NCBI RefSeq assembly: GCF_000328705.1
Contig: NC_019673.1
Span: 6,386,001 to 6,450,000, forward strand
Direction of reading: 5' to 3'
DNA length: 64,000 nucleotides
Source: Saccharothrix espanaensis DSM 44229
Lineage (GTDB): Bacteria; Actinomycetota; Actinomycetes; Mycobacteriales; Pseudonocardiaceae
Part shown: piece after piece, positions 51,787-59,653 of the stretch
Position numbering within the stretch: the stretch's first letter is position 1
How the letters are laid out: each line of letters opens with the position of its first letter
Position numbers and translations under genes: made by a program
The notes under the pieces: generated by a model
Told to the model about the DNA's origin: nothing
Seen by the model: the letters and a program-made list of their open reading frames with translations, nothing else
Databases searched by the model: none

Positions 51787-53358
51787 ATGCGGACGCCTCG
51801 CACGGTGCTTGAGGAGAAGATTCGCGAGCGGCGGATGACGTTGGAGGAGTTCGCCGAGTACGCGGAGACGTTCGCGCGTGAGCGTGGTGAGCCCGGCACG
51901 TTGGGGCTGCGGCACCTTCAGCGCCTGGCCGCTGGGCGGAAGCCTTCCGGGGAGCCGTTGGGGCCTGTTCGGGCGGTCACGGCTCGGTTGTTGGAGAGCA
52001 TCTTTCAGGTCAGCATTGAGGAGCTGCTGGCCATGCCTGCGCCGGATGACGGTCTCGTTCGGATTGCGACTGCTGAACCGCCTGTGCGCGCTGACGTCGA
52101 GTTCGCTGCGGCGCTTGACTGGTTGGACGATCGGGCTGGGTGGCCTGCGGGCACGAGTCGTACCAAGGTCCGGTCTGGACTGTCCGGGTTGCAGCCTGGG
52201 GCCTTGCTTGATCGGCGGGCGGTGCGGACCAAGGTTGGGCGTCGGCAACTCGTGCGGGCGCTGGCTCACTACTACCGCGGTGAGGTGGACGGGTACGGCA
52301 TGTACCGCGCGGGGTTCGGCGGTCAGGACGTTGCCACCACCATGTTCGGGGTGTCGGAGTGGTGGACTGCTGTTCGGCCGTTGGCGGATGGCGGTGAGCG
52401 GCTGAAGTTGTTGCAGGAGAACGGGAACACGCTGCCTATGCTGGATGGAGCGATGGCGGGTGCCGCGGCTTCGAAGCTTGCGGAGTCGGCTGCGCTTGGG
52501 GTTCGGGTGGCGAACCTGCCGCTGTATCGGCTGTTGGGGATTGAGCAGGGCAACCCGCTTGCAGGCACGGTCGGGCTGGTGCCGTTCGTTGAGTATGCGT
52601 TGACGGCCGATCTGTTGGAGAGCGAGCTTGTTGACGCCGTGAGCCAGCGGCGGGGCGGGTTGCCGTTGCGAGATGAGTACCTGCCGGACCTGGGGGCTGT
52701 GCTCGACTTGCCGGCGCGAACGTGTGCGGGCGGGGTGCTGGCGTTGTGTGCCATCGCGCGGCCCCGGGACCGGTTCCGGGGTGAGCCGGACTATGCGTTG
52801 CTGGTGCAGGAGCGGTCTGGGCACGTGCTCAACGCGGCCGGGCGGCTTGCTGTCATCCCCAAGGGGTTTCACCAGCCGCTCAACGACCTTCGTGGGGACG
52901 TGGCGGTCAGCGCGACGCTGCTCCGTGAGCTGGAAGAGGAGTTGTTCGGGCGCGCGGAGTTGGATTCAACGACCGGCGAGACTCGCGCGGCCTCGCCTAT
53001 GCATCCGGGGCGGTGGTCGGAGCCGATGCGGTGGCTTGCTGCGGCCCCGGGGCGGATGCGGTTGGAGTGCACTGGGTTCGGGTTCAACCTCGTGAGTGGC
53101 AACTATGAATATGCCAGCCTGATTGTCATCGAGGATGAGGATTTTTGGCCGCGGTTCGGCGGGCAGGTGGAAGCGAACTGGGAAGCGGCCGGGTTGCAGC
53201 TCTATTCGAGCCTTGATGGTGAATTGATCGGGGACCTGGTAGCGCGGGAGTCTTGGAGCAACGAAGGGCTGTTTGCGTTGCTCCAAGGACTTCGGCGGCT
53301 TCGGGAGATCGGCGGCGGGCGGGTTGATCTGCCTGCCGTTGAACTATCAGGTCTGTGA
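51787..53358 (+). CDS. HTH-like/NUDIX-like regulatory protein, copy 1
   Basis: Reading 523 aa. An N-terminal helical DNA-binding-like part (MTLEEFAEYAETFARERGE, LGLRHLQRLAAGRK) is followed by a long unknown middle. The C-terminal domain has VLNAAGRLAVIPKGFHQPL and ATLLRELEEELFGR, close to a NUDIX box (R-E-x-x-E-E), then NLVSGNYEYASLIVIEDEDF. NUDIX proteins occur in AICEs (pSAM2-type) as regulators or second-messenger hydrolases. A clear paralogue of full length lies at 53694-55262, convergent to this gene. The 3' end overlaps the cupin gene by 12 bp. Confidence 0.75.
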   Translation: MRTPRTVLEEKIRERRMTLEEFAEYAETFARERGEPGTLGLRHLQRLAAGRKPSGEPLGPVRAVTARLLESIFQVSIEELLAMPAPDDGLVRIATAEPPVRADVEFAAALDWLDDRAGWPAGTSRTKVRSGLSGLQPGALLDRRAVRTKVGRRQLVRALAHYYRGEVDGYGMYRAGFGGQDVATTMFGVSEWWTAVRPLADGGERLKLLQENGNTLPMLDGAMAGAAASKLAESAALGVRVANLPLYRLLGIEQGNPLAGTVGLVPFVEYALTADLLESELVDAVSQRRGGLPLRDEYLPDLGAVLDLPARTCAGGVLALCAIARPRDRFRGEPDYALLVQERSGHVLNAAGRLAVIPKGFHQPLNDLRGDVAVSATLLRELEEELFGRAELDSTTGETRAASPMHPGRWSEPMRWLAAAPGRMRLECTGFGFNLVSGNYEYASLIVIEDEDFWPRFGGQVEANWEAAGLQLYSSLDGELIGDLVARESWSNEGLFALLQGLRRLREIGGGRVDLPAVELSGL

Positions 53359-53697
53359 TGGCCAGCGGACCGTGAGAACGGTGGAGTCGGCTACGGCTTC
53401 CCATGAGTGGTCGATACCTGGCCCCCACATGATGTAGTCGCCTGGGCGGGTCATGGTGGAGTTGCCTTCGGTGGTCTCCACGCGGAAGTGGCCGGTTACC
53501 AGGAAGACGAGGGTTGTGCGCTGGTCGTCGGACGTCCAGTCGGTCCGCTTGTCGCCTGCGGGGTGGTTCGCCCACTTGACTTCTACGTCCTTCTGGGAAC
53601 GGACGCCTTGGGATGGGTCGATGAAGTGGCCTACCAGCCATCCGCGGGTGACTTCGCCGTCTTCGTTGGCGTTTCCGGCTTGCCAGTTGGCGGTCAC
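53347..53697 (-). CDS. Cupin-domain protein
   Basis: Start at GTG 53697, overlapping the preceding stop (GTGA), so it is coupled to the NUDIX-like gene; 116 aa. A cupin barrel is indicated by VFLVTGHFRVETTEGNSTM, RPGDYIMWGPGIDHSWEA and STVLTVRWPS, with His residues placed as in cupin motif 2. It could sense or modify a small molecule. Its gene ends overlap tail-to-tail with copy 1 of the HTH/NUDIX protein. Confidence 0.75.
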   Translation of the reverse strand: MTANWQAGNANEDGEVTRGWLVGHFIDPSQGVRSQKDVEVKWANHPAGDKRTDWTSDDQRTTLVFLVTGHFRVETTEGNSTMTRPGDYIMWGPGIDHSWEAVADSTVLTVRWPSQT

Positions 53698-55262
53698 TTT
53701 AGCTCCCATTCGATCGCGGGCAGGTTGACGCGGGTTCCGCCTAGTTCGCGTAGGCGTCGGAGACCTTGCAGGAGCGCGAACAGTCCTTCGTTGCTCCACG
53801 CTATATCGTTGGCTAGTTCTTCCAACTGTTCGTGGTCAAGGCTGGAATACTGGCGCAGCCTTGCGGACTCCCAGTTGGCTTGGACTTGACCGCCGTAGCG
53901 GGTCCAGAATTCTTCGTCTTCGATGACGATCAGGCTGGCGAATTCGTAGTTTCCGCTCACCAGGTTGAGGCCGAAGGCTGTGCATTCCATGCGCAGGCGG
54001 CCGGGTTCGGCGGTGAGCCAGCGCATCGGGTCGGACATGCGGCTGGGGTGCATGGGGTCCGCGTGGCGCTGCTCCCCCACCGTGTGGTCTATGTCTTCGC
54101 GGCCGAACAGTTCTTCTTCCATCTCGCGACGGAGGGTCGCGCCGACTTGGGCGTCTGCTCGGTAGTCCGTGAGTGGCTGGTGGAAGCCCTTGGGGATGAC
54201 GGCCAGGCGACGGGCGGCGTTGATGACGTGGCCTGAGCGTTCCTGGACCAGGAGGAGGTAGTCCGGGCCGCCGCGGAACGGGTCGGCTGGGCGCGCGATG
54301 GCCGTGAGGGCGAGGGTGCCGCCGGCGCACATGCGGTCGGAGACGTCGAGTGCTGCGGAGAGGTTCGGGAGGTAGGCGTCTCGGAGTGGGAGGGCGCCGG
54401 GGGTGGTTGGGTTGTTGGTGGTGAGGGCGTCGACCAGCTCGCCTTCGAGCAGGTCCATCGTCACCACGTACCCCACGAAGCTCGTCACGCCTACGGAACC
54501 GGTGATCGCGCTCTTGCGCGCGTCCACGTCGAGCAGCCGGAACAGCGGCAGGTTGACCATGCGGTTTCCCAGCGCCAGCGCTTCGGCCAACCGCTGGGCT
54601 GCGCGCCCGGCGGTCTCTTCGTCCATCGCTAGATCATCGTCCGGGGTTACGCCGGAGAGCTTGAGTCGGTCGTGAGCTGGGAGGAGTGGGCAGGCTAGGT
54701 CTAGCCAGTCGGGGTGAGTTAGGACCGTGGTGGTGGCCTGGGTGTCGCCGAGCGTGGCTGTGTAGCGGCCGTGGCTGGTTGTTGGCGTGCCGTAGTAGGT
54801 GGTGAGCGCGCGGGCCGTGTCGCGTTGGTTGACGCGGCTGCGGCGGACGCCTCGGTCTTGGAGTGCGCGGACGTCGAGGCGTACGAGGCGTTCGGCGACG
54901 TGGCGGCGGGCCGTGCCTGGCTCCCAGCCGGCGTGATCGTCCAACCAGTCGAGAGCGGCGACGATCGTCGGGTCCGCGCTCAGGCGCACTTCGGCGTCTT
55001 CGGCTGCGCCATCGGGGAGGTCGAGGGCGGGTTCTTCGGCGAGTGCGGTGAACCTGGCCTTGACGGCTGCGGGTGCCTGGTCGAGGGCCGTGTCTAGGAG
55101 CTGTTGCATCTCCGTCTTCGGGCGCAGGTCCGGCTTCTGGTGCCAGGACGCGACCGTGCGGACGCCGATGCCGAGGTGTTCCGCGAATGCCTCGTGAGTC
55201 AGTCGGAGTGCGAGTTGGAGCGCCGACGCGGTTCGGCCGGTCCAGCCGTCGTTCAAGCTCAT
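53694..55262 (-). CDS. HTH/NUDIX-like regulatory protein, copy 2
   Basis: Start at ATG 55262 (GGGGGAG upstream); 522 aa. The N-terminus has an XRE-like helix-turn-helix (LTHEAFAEHLGIGVRTVASW). The C-terminal half matches copy 1 closely: HVINAARRLAVIPKGFHQPL, ATLRREMEEELFGRE, NLVSGNYEFASLIVIEDEEF, WSNEGLFALLQGLRRLREL. It is followed by the coupled cupin gene. Two divergent paralogues side by side suggest either cross-regulation or two elements joined. Confidence 0.78.
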   Translation of the reverse strand: MSLNDGWTGRTASALQLALRLTHEAFAEHLGIGVRTVASWHQKPDLRPKTEMQQLLDTALDQAPAAVKARFTALAEEPALDLPDGAAEDAEVRLSADPTIVAALDWLDDHAGWEPGTARRHVAERLVRLDVRALQDRGVRRSRVNQRDTARALTTYYGTPTTSHGRYTATLGDTQATTTVLTHPDWLDLACPLLPAHDRLKLSGVTPDDDLAMDEETAGRAAQRLAEALALGNRMVNLPLFRLLDVDARKSAITGSVGVTSFVGYVVTMDLLEGELVDALTTNNPTTPGALPLRDAYLPNLSAALDVSDRMCAGGTLALTAIARPADPFRGGPDYLLLVQERSGHVINAARRLAVIPKGFHQPLTDYRADAQVGATLRREMEEELFGREDIDHTVGEQRHADPMHPSRMSDPMRWLTAEPGRLRMECTAFGLNLVSGNYEFASLIVIEDEEFWTRYGGQVQANWESARLRQYSSLDHEQLEELANDIAWSNEGLFALLQGLRRLRELGGTRVNLPAIEWELK

Positions 55263-55412
55263 CTCGTCGCCACTCCCCCGAGCGCGATGTGTGGAGAACC
55301 TGCACTGGTTGTGCATGGGACCTGCATCGGTGATGCATGGGGTCCGGCGGGTAATCGCAGTGGAATTAACCCCATGGAAAACACCTCATCCCACCAGCGA
55401 GAACCCACCGGG

Positions 55413-55796
55413 CTACCGGCGTTCTCGGACATGTTCGAGGACCGTCGCCAGGTCCGATTTGAGGCCGTCGAGGCGTTCGGTGATCTCCGCCAAGCGCTGT
55501 TCGACACTGTCCAATCGGGACCAGAGGGTGTCGGTCGGGTTGGCGATCGGTTCGCCCGCCTCGGGTGGCCTTCGGTTGTGCAGCAGGGCATCGAGGTGTT
55601 GCGGGTGCCAGCCGAGGGTGGTCGACAGGGACTCAAGGGTGCGCGGGCTGCGGCGGCGTTCGACGGTGTGGTGTTGCACCTCGCGGACGATCGCTTGGGA
55701 GACATGCGAGCGCTCCGCAAGCTCCCGTTGACGCCATCCCAGTTCGTTGACTCGCTGGTTGATGGCCTTGGCGACTGCCGCCCAGTCCTCCGACAC
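55413..55796 (-). CDS. XRE-family repressor
   Basis: Start at GTG 55796 with GGAGG five bases upstream; 127 aa. Helix-turn-helix: GWRQRELAERSHVSQAIVRE. The C-terminus forms a coiled coil (SVEQRLAEITERLDGLKSDL). It is divergent from the excisionase-led transfer operon, a typical position for an AICE repressor. Its likely operator is the repeat pair in the intergenic region. Confidence 0.82.
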   Translation of the reverse strand: MSEDWAAVAKAINQRVNELGWRQRELAERSHVSQAIVREVQHHTVERRRSPRTLESLSTTLGWHPQHLDALLHNRRPPEAGEPIANPTDTLWSRLDSVEQRLAEITERLDGLKSDLATVLEHVRERR

Positions 55797-55893
55797 GTAT
55801 TCCTCCGCGCTCCGCCTCGGCGCTGAGATTAGCCAACTTCGGCTGTTGCGTCGTGCGTACACGCAACGCCTGATCAAACGCGCATTGTCGAGC

Positions 55894-55922
55894 GCTGAAA
55901 TCAGCATTTACTAGCTGAAATC
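55894..55922. promoter_or_regulatory. Direct-repeat operator candidate (GCTGAAATC x2)
   Basis: GCTGAAATC at 55894-55902 and 55914-55922, exactly 20 bp apart (two helical turns), between the XRE repressor and the excisionase operon. The same 9-mer occurs again at 59649-59657 at the start of the serine recombinase, inside ACTGCTGAAATCAGT. Repressor binding is inferred. Confidence 0.5.
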
Positions 55923-55953
55923 GTCAGCTTCGCTTACTTGAAGGGCCTTTCTC

Positions 55954-56148
55954 ATGCGGACTTCTCTGTCTTCTTCCGGCTACACCGTTCAGCGTGCCGC
56001 TTGGCTGCTCGGGGTGAAGCCGTCCGTTGTCCACCGGGCCATCCGGGTCGGGGCGCTGCCGGTGGTGTGGCGTCACGGGCGGTGTGTGGTTCCGGCTGGT
56101 GTGGTGGTTCGGCTGCTCGGTGAGTCCTGCGGTGGGGGCACGCCGTGA
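55954..56148 (+). CDS. xis: Excisionase-like small HTH protein
   Basis: Reading 64 aa from ATG with AAGGG upstream. It has a MerR/Xis-type winged helix: YTVQRAAWLLGVKPSVVHRA and ALPVVWRHGRCVVPAGVV. It begins the plus-strand transfer operon and overlaps the WhiB-like gene by 4 bp. As a recombination directionality factor it would work with the serine recombinase; a regulator role is the alternative. Confidence 0.7.
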   Translation: MRTSLSSSGYTVQRAAWLLGVKPSVVHRAIRVGALPVVWRHGRCVVPAGVVVRLLGESCGGGTP

Positions 56149-56474
56149 ACCTGATCTGGATCGCTTGGGAGCTTGATCGGCTGCGGTGGGTGCCCACTGG
56201 GGTGCTTGCTGACGTGGTCTCGCGGGATGGCTTGTGCATCGGGGCGTTCACGGACGTGCCGCCGTGGGGCGATGAGGAGATGACCGATCGGGAGTTGGCC
56301 GCGCGGATGTGTGCGGGGTGCCCGGTGCGGGATGAGTGCTTGGAACTGGAGTTGCGGACGGCCGGTGCGGACACCGTGGGGGTGTGGGGTGCGATGGCCG
56401 CTGAGGATCGGCGGGAGTTGTACGCGCACTGGCTCCGGCGTGGTGAACGTGCCGAGAGGGGGCCGTGTTCATGA
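56145..56474 (+). CDS. WhiB-family iron-sulfur regulator
   Basis: From GTG 56145, 109 aa. The four cluster cysteines are C31, C56, C59 and C65 (RDGLC, MCAGCPVRDEC), followed by the G-[VI]-W-G turn (GVWGAMAAEDR) and a basic tail. WhiB-like proteins bind sigma factor or DNA via a [4Fe-4S] cluster. Carriage in the transfer operon suggests redox- or development-linked control of the element. Confidence 0.85.
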   Translation: MNLIWIAWELDRLRWVPTGVLADVVSRDGLCIGAFTDVPPWGDEEMTDRELAARMCAGCPVRDECLELELRTAGADTVGVWGAMAAEDRRELYAHWLRRGERAERGPCS

Positions 56475-56803
56475 ACGGTCTTGTTCTCACGCCTGTCGAG
56501 GTCGTGGCGGGGCTGGGCGTGGTCCTGGTGCTGTTGGTGGTGTGGCGGGCTGGTGCTCGGCGAGCCAAGGCGACGGCTCGGGCTGCTCGGGGCGGGGTTC
56601 GGCTGGTGTCGTTGGCCGGGCGGGTGGTGGTCAACGCGGCGTTGATCGTGATTGTTCAGTGGGTGGTCGTGACCCATCGTGGGGATGGGTGGCTGCTGGT
56701 GGCTGTGCTGGTGGTGCCGGCGTTGTTCGCGTCGTACACGTTGACGCGGGCGTTGATGGTGACCACGTATGAACCGGGTCGTCGGCGGGGTGAGCGGCGA
56801 TGA
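56465..56803 (+). CDS. Small integral membrane protein of the transfer operon
   Basis: From GTG 56465 (ATG 56471 possible), 112 aa, with three hydrophobic segments: VEVVAGLGVVLVLLVVW, AALIVIVQWVVV and LLVAVLVVPALFASY. It overlaps both neighbours. SpdB-like spread proteins of actinomycete plasmids are small membrane proteins in this position; direct homology is not certain. Confidence 0.65.
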   Translation: MFMNGLVLTPVEVVAGLGVVLVLLVVWRAGARRAKATARAARGGVRLVSLAGRVVVNAALIVIVQWVVVTHRGDGWLLVAVLVVPALFASYTLTRALMVTTYEPGRRRGERR

Positions 56804-57417
56804 GTGAGCCGGTTGCGCGGGTGGCGGTTCAGGTGGACCGGCTGTGTTGGACCGGGATCTTGCTGGGGTTGGCGTTCACGATGACCAACGTTCAGCAGTT
56901 CGCGGCGGCCGGGGCTGCGGTGTGGTCGTTGGCTTGGTGTGCGGCTTGGCTGCTGGACCCGATGGTGTCGTTGGTGCTGCTGGCCATCCTGCGGGCTGAG
57001 CAGGTGACGGCTCGGCACGGCGTGCGCATGGGTGGATGGGTACGCGGTGCCAAGTGGTTCACGCTTGCGGCTACGTATGTCATGAACACGTGGGGTGCGT
57101 TCATGGACGGCTCGGCTGCGCTGGTGGTGCTGCACTCGGTGCCGCCGCTGGTGGTGTTCGTTGCGGCTGAGGCTGTGACGGAGTTGCGGGACAAGCTTGG
57201 CGTGGCGGTCGTGAACGCCTCGCCGGGTGGTGCTGCGGAGCCGTCCGGGCCTCCCACTCCGCGTACGTCCTTTGCGGAGTACTTGGAGGTTGCTCGGGCT
57301 GCTCGCACGGCGGATGTGGTGGTGACGCCGGCGTGGGTTCGTCAGGTCACGGGGTGTTCGCGCGGGTTGTCCTCTCGGCTTGCGGTGACGCTTGGTGAGG
57401 ACGGGGGCCGGTCGTGA
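56800..57417 (+). CDS. DUF2637-like membrane protein with C-terminal HTH-like tail
   Basis: Reading 205 aa. Four hydrophobic helices (WTGILLGLAFTMTNV, AAAGAAVWSLAWCAAWLL, VSLVLLAILRAEQVT, SAALVVLHSVPPLVVFVA) precede a soluble tail with ADVVVTPAWVRQVTGCSRGL, which resembles a winged-helix segment. This layout is typical of DUF2637 proteins in AICEs and actinomycete plasmids, next to the translocase. It probably assists intermycelial spread. Confidence 0.75.
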   Translation: MSEPVARVAVQVDRLCWTGILLGLAFTMTNVQQFAAAGAAVWSLAWCAAWLLDPMVSLVLLAILRAEQVTARHGVRMGGWVRGAKWFTLAATYVMNTWGAFMDGSAALVVLHSVPPLVVFVAAEAVTELRDKLGVAVVNASPGGAAEPSGPPTPRTSFAEYLEVARAARTADVVVTPAWVRQVTGCSRGLSSRLAVTLGEDGGRS

Positions 57418-59504
57418 ACGGGGACCTGGTGCCGGTCGAGCCCGTCTATGACGGCGAGTTGGTTGCTGAGCGGGGTGAGGTTGTTCCGAGGGTGAGCCGT
57501 GGGTGGCGGCGGTCGCGGGTGGTCCCTTCTGGGTTGAGGTCGCGGGACGGGCTGCGGCGGGTTGTGAACGATGCGCTTGCCTGGTTGGTGCGGTTGCCTG
57601 GGCGGTTTCTCCGGTCGGTGGGTCGCGGTTTGGTGGTTGCCGTTCGCGCTTGGCGGCGGTGGGTGCGGGTGCGGGACTACCGGGAGGCTGCGGAGCAGTC
57701 GGCGAAGTTGGCGGACAAGTTCGTTGAGATTCGGGCGTTGACTCTGTTCCGGTGGAAGGTGACCGGGGTCGTTCTGGGTGCGGCTTCGGTGGCGGTTGCT
57801 GTTGGGCACCTGGTCTACGGCGGGGTGGCGTTGTGGGTCGCTGGTGGGGTTGTGTCGGTCGCGTTGGCGATCACCGGGCGTCGGAAGGACGGGGCACCGG
57901 GGCGCAAGGCTGTGTTGGGTGGGCCTCGGACGCTGACGTGGACGATGGACGCTCAGGTGTTGGTGGATGCCTTCCGGGACGCGAAGTTGATCGGCAAGGA
58001 CGAGTCCTTGCGGCTGGTCGAGCGGGCCGCGCGGGTCGGTGATGGGTGGGCGGTCACGGTTGACCTGCCAGCTACGCGCAAAGCCGTTGATGTGATCAAG
58101 AACCGGGATGCTCTTGCTTCGGCGTTGGCTGTGGATGAGGTGCAGCTCATCGTTGAGCGGGTGCGTGGTCGTGGAGGTCATGCCGGGCGGGTGTTCTTCT
58201 GGGTGGCGGATGAGGACCCGTACGCGGGGCCGCCGGTGCGGACGCCGTTGATTGAGGTGGAACGGTGGGACGCTTGGCGGGCGGTGCCGTTCGGGCGTGA
58301 TGCTCGGGGGCGGCGGGTTGATCTGCCGCTGGTGTGGACGTCGTTGCTTGTGGGGGCGATCCCCAGGCAGGGCAAGACGTTTGCTGCTCGGCTTGCTGCC
58401 TCGGGGCTGGTGCTGGACCCGTATGCGCGGCTGTACGTGTTCGACGGCAAGGGCGGTAAGGACTGGGACGCCGTTGAACAGCTTGCGTACCGGTATGTAT
58501 GTGGGGATGAGCTGGCTCAGGCGTACGCGGTGCGGGATCACCTGGTGGAATTGGTTGCGGAGGTTCAGTCCCGGTATGCGCGCATGGCCACTTTGGACGA
58601 TGAGGTGTGTCCGGAGTCGAAGATCACTTCGGCCATGTCGCGGGATGTTGGGCTGGGGATGCCGATCACGGCGGTGATCATCGATGAGGTGCAGGTCTTC
58701 CTGGAGAACCCCGTTCAGGAAGAGGTTGGCGGGAAGAAGACCACGCTGGGCGCGTACATCGCGGACTTGTTGACCTACCTGGTGCGTAAGGGACCGGCGG
58801 CTGGGGTGGTGGTCGTTCTGGCCACCCAGCGGCCGGACTCGAACACGATTCCGTCGCGGTTGCGGGCGGTGCTGGGGTCGCGGTTCGCGTTGCGGGTGAT
58901 GGACTGGCGGGACTCGAACATCGTGCTGGGCGAGCAGATGAACACCCGTGGGTACGACGCGTCTACGTTGCTGCCCAGTCACAAGGGCGTGGGAATCCTG
59001 CGGCCGGACGGAGACACGGACGCCGGGGCGGACCTGGTCGCCATGACCGTGCGGACGTACTACATGCCGAACGCGGACTGGCGGGTGATCTGCGAGCGTG
59101 GACGGGCGTTGCGGGAGGCTGCCGGGACGCTTGGCGGTCACGCGGTTGGGGATGACGCTGCTCGGCCGGTCGATGCGTCGGCCGTGGTGGGTGTGATCGG
59201 AGGTGGGGCGGCTGACATGTGGGTGGACGACGTGCCCGAACTGTTGGCTGCGGTGGTGAACTACCTCGGGGATGAGCTGGACGCGCGGGGGTTCGTGCCC
59301 ACCGCTGAGCTTGTCGAGGCGTTGGAGGTCGACGCGGGCACGTTCGGTCGGGAGATGAGCGAGCTTGGCTGTCCACCCGTGAGGCAGTACGTCCCGCACG
59401 GTGACGGGGTGCGCAGGGTGCGCGGCTACCTCACTGCGGACATCCGCACGGCCGCTGGCCTGGCTGATGATGAAATCGGCTCCGATGAGCCTGGGGCGAC
59501 ATGA
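57414..59504 (+). CDS. FtsK/SpoIIIE-type DNA translocase (TraB-like)
   Basis: Reading 696 aa, overlapping the previous gene by 4 bp. Two transmembrane segments lie at about 114-153. Walker A is GAIPRQGKT (314-322) and Walker B AVIIDEVQVF, followed by VLATQRPDSNTIPSRLR, a hallmark of TraB/FtsK conjugative translocases. A C-terminal winged-helix-like region follows. This protein moves double-stranded DNA between mycelial compartments in actinomycete conjugation. It defines the module as conjugative. Confidence 0.92.
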   Translation: MNGDLVPVEPVYDGELVAERGEVVPRVSRGWRRSRVVPSGLRSRDGLRRVVNDALAWLVRLPGRFLRSVGRGLVVAVRAWRRWVRVRDYREAAEQSAKLADKFVEIRALTLFRWKVTGVVLGAASVAVAVGHLVYGGVALWVAGGVVSVALAITGRRKDGAPGRKAVLGGPRTLTWTMDAQVLVDAFRDAKLIGKDESLRLVERAARVGDGWAVTVDLPATRKAVDVIKNRDALASALAVDEVQLIVERVRGRGGHAGRVFFWVADEDPYAGPPVRTPLIEVERWDAWRAVPFGRDARGRRVDLPLVWTSLLVGAIPRQGKTFAARLAASGLVLDPYARLYVFDGKGGKDWDAVEQLAYRYVCGDELAQAYAVRDHLVELVAEVQSRYARMATLDDEVCPESKITSAMSRDVGLGMPITAVIIDEVQVFLENPVQEEVGGKKTTLGAYIADLLTYLVRKGPAAGVVVVLATQRPDSNTIPSRLRAVLGSRFALRVMDWRDSNIVLGEQMNTRGYDASTLLPSHKGVGILRPDGDTDAGADLVAMTVRTYYMPNADWRVICERGRALREAAGTLGGHAVGDDAARPVDASAVVGVIGGGAADMWVDDVPELLAAVVNYLGDELDARGFVPTAELVEALEVDAGTFGREMSELGCPPVRQYVPHGDGVRRVRGYLTADIRTAAGLADDEIGSDEPGAT

Positions 59505-59653
59505 GCGCAGGTGAGGACGTCACGGTGAACCTGCCGGACGGGTTGCCGCCGCTTGAGCCCGTGACCAGCCGTGCTCTGCTTGCCATACTGGTCGAGCTGA
59601 GCACAGTGGAGGTCTTGGACGGACCTCGGGGAGGTGGAGACCGTGACTGCTGA
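59501..59653 (+). CDS. Small ORF between the translocase and the recombinase, 50 aa
   Basis: The ATG at 59501 overlaps the translocase stop (ATGA). It reads MSAGEDVTVNLPDGLPPLEP, then VTSRALLAILVELSTVEVL and ends at 59653, overlapping the recombinase start. The coupled position and codon usage support a real gene. No family recognised. Confidence 0.6.
   Translation: MSAGEDVTVNLPDGLPPLEPVTSRALLAILVELSTVEVLDGPRGGGDRDC

Noticed and set aside
57342..59399. A 685-codon minus-strand frame opposite the translocase
   Set aside because: Pro/Arg/His-rich shadow of the FtsK-like gene, with no ribosome site or domain.
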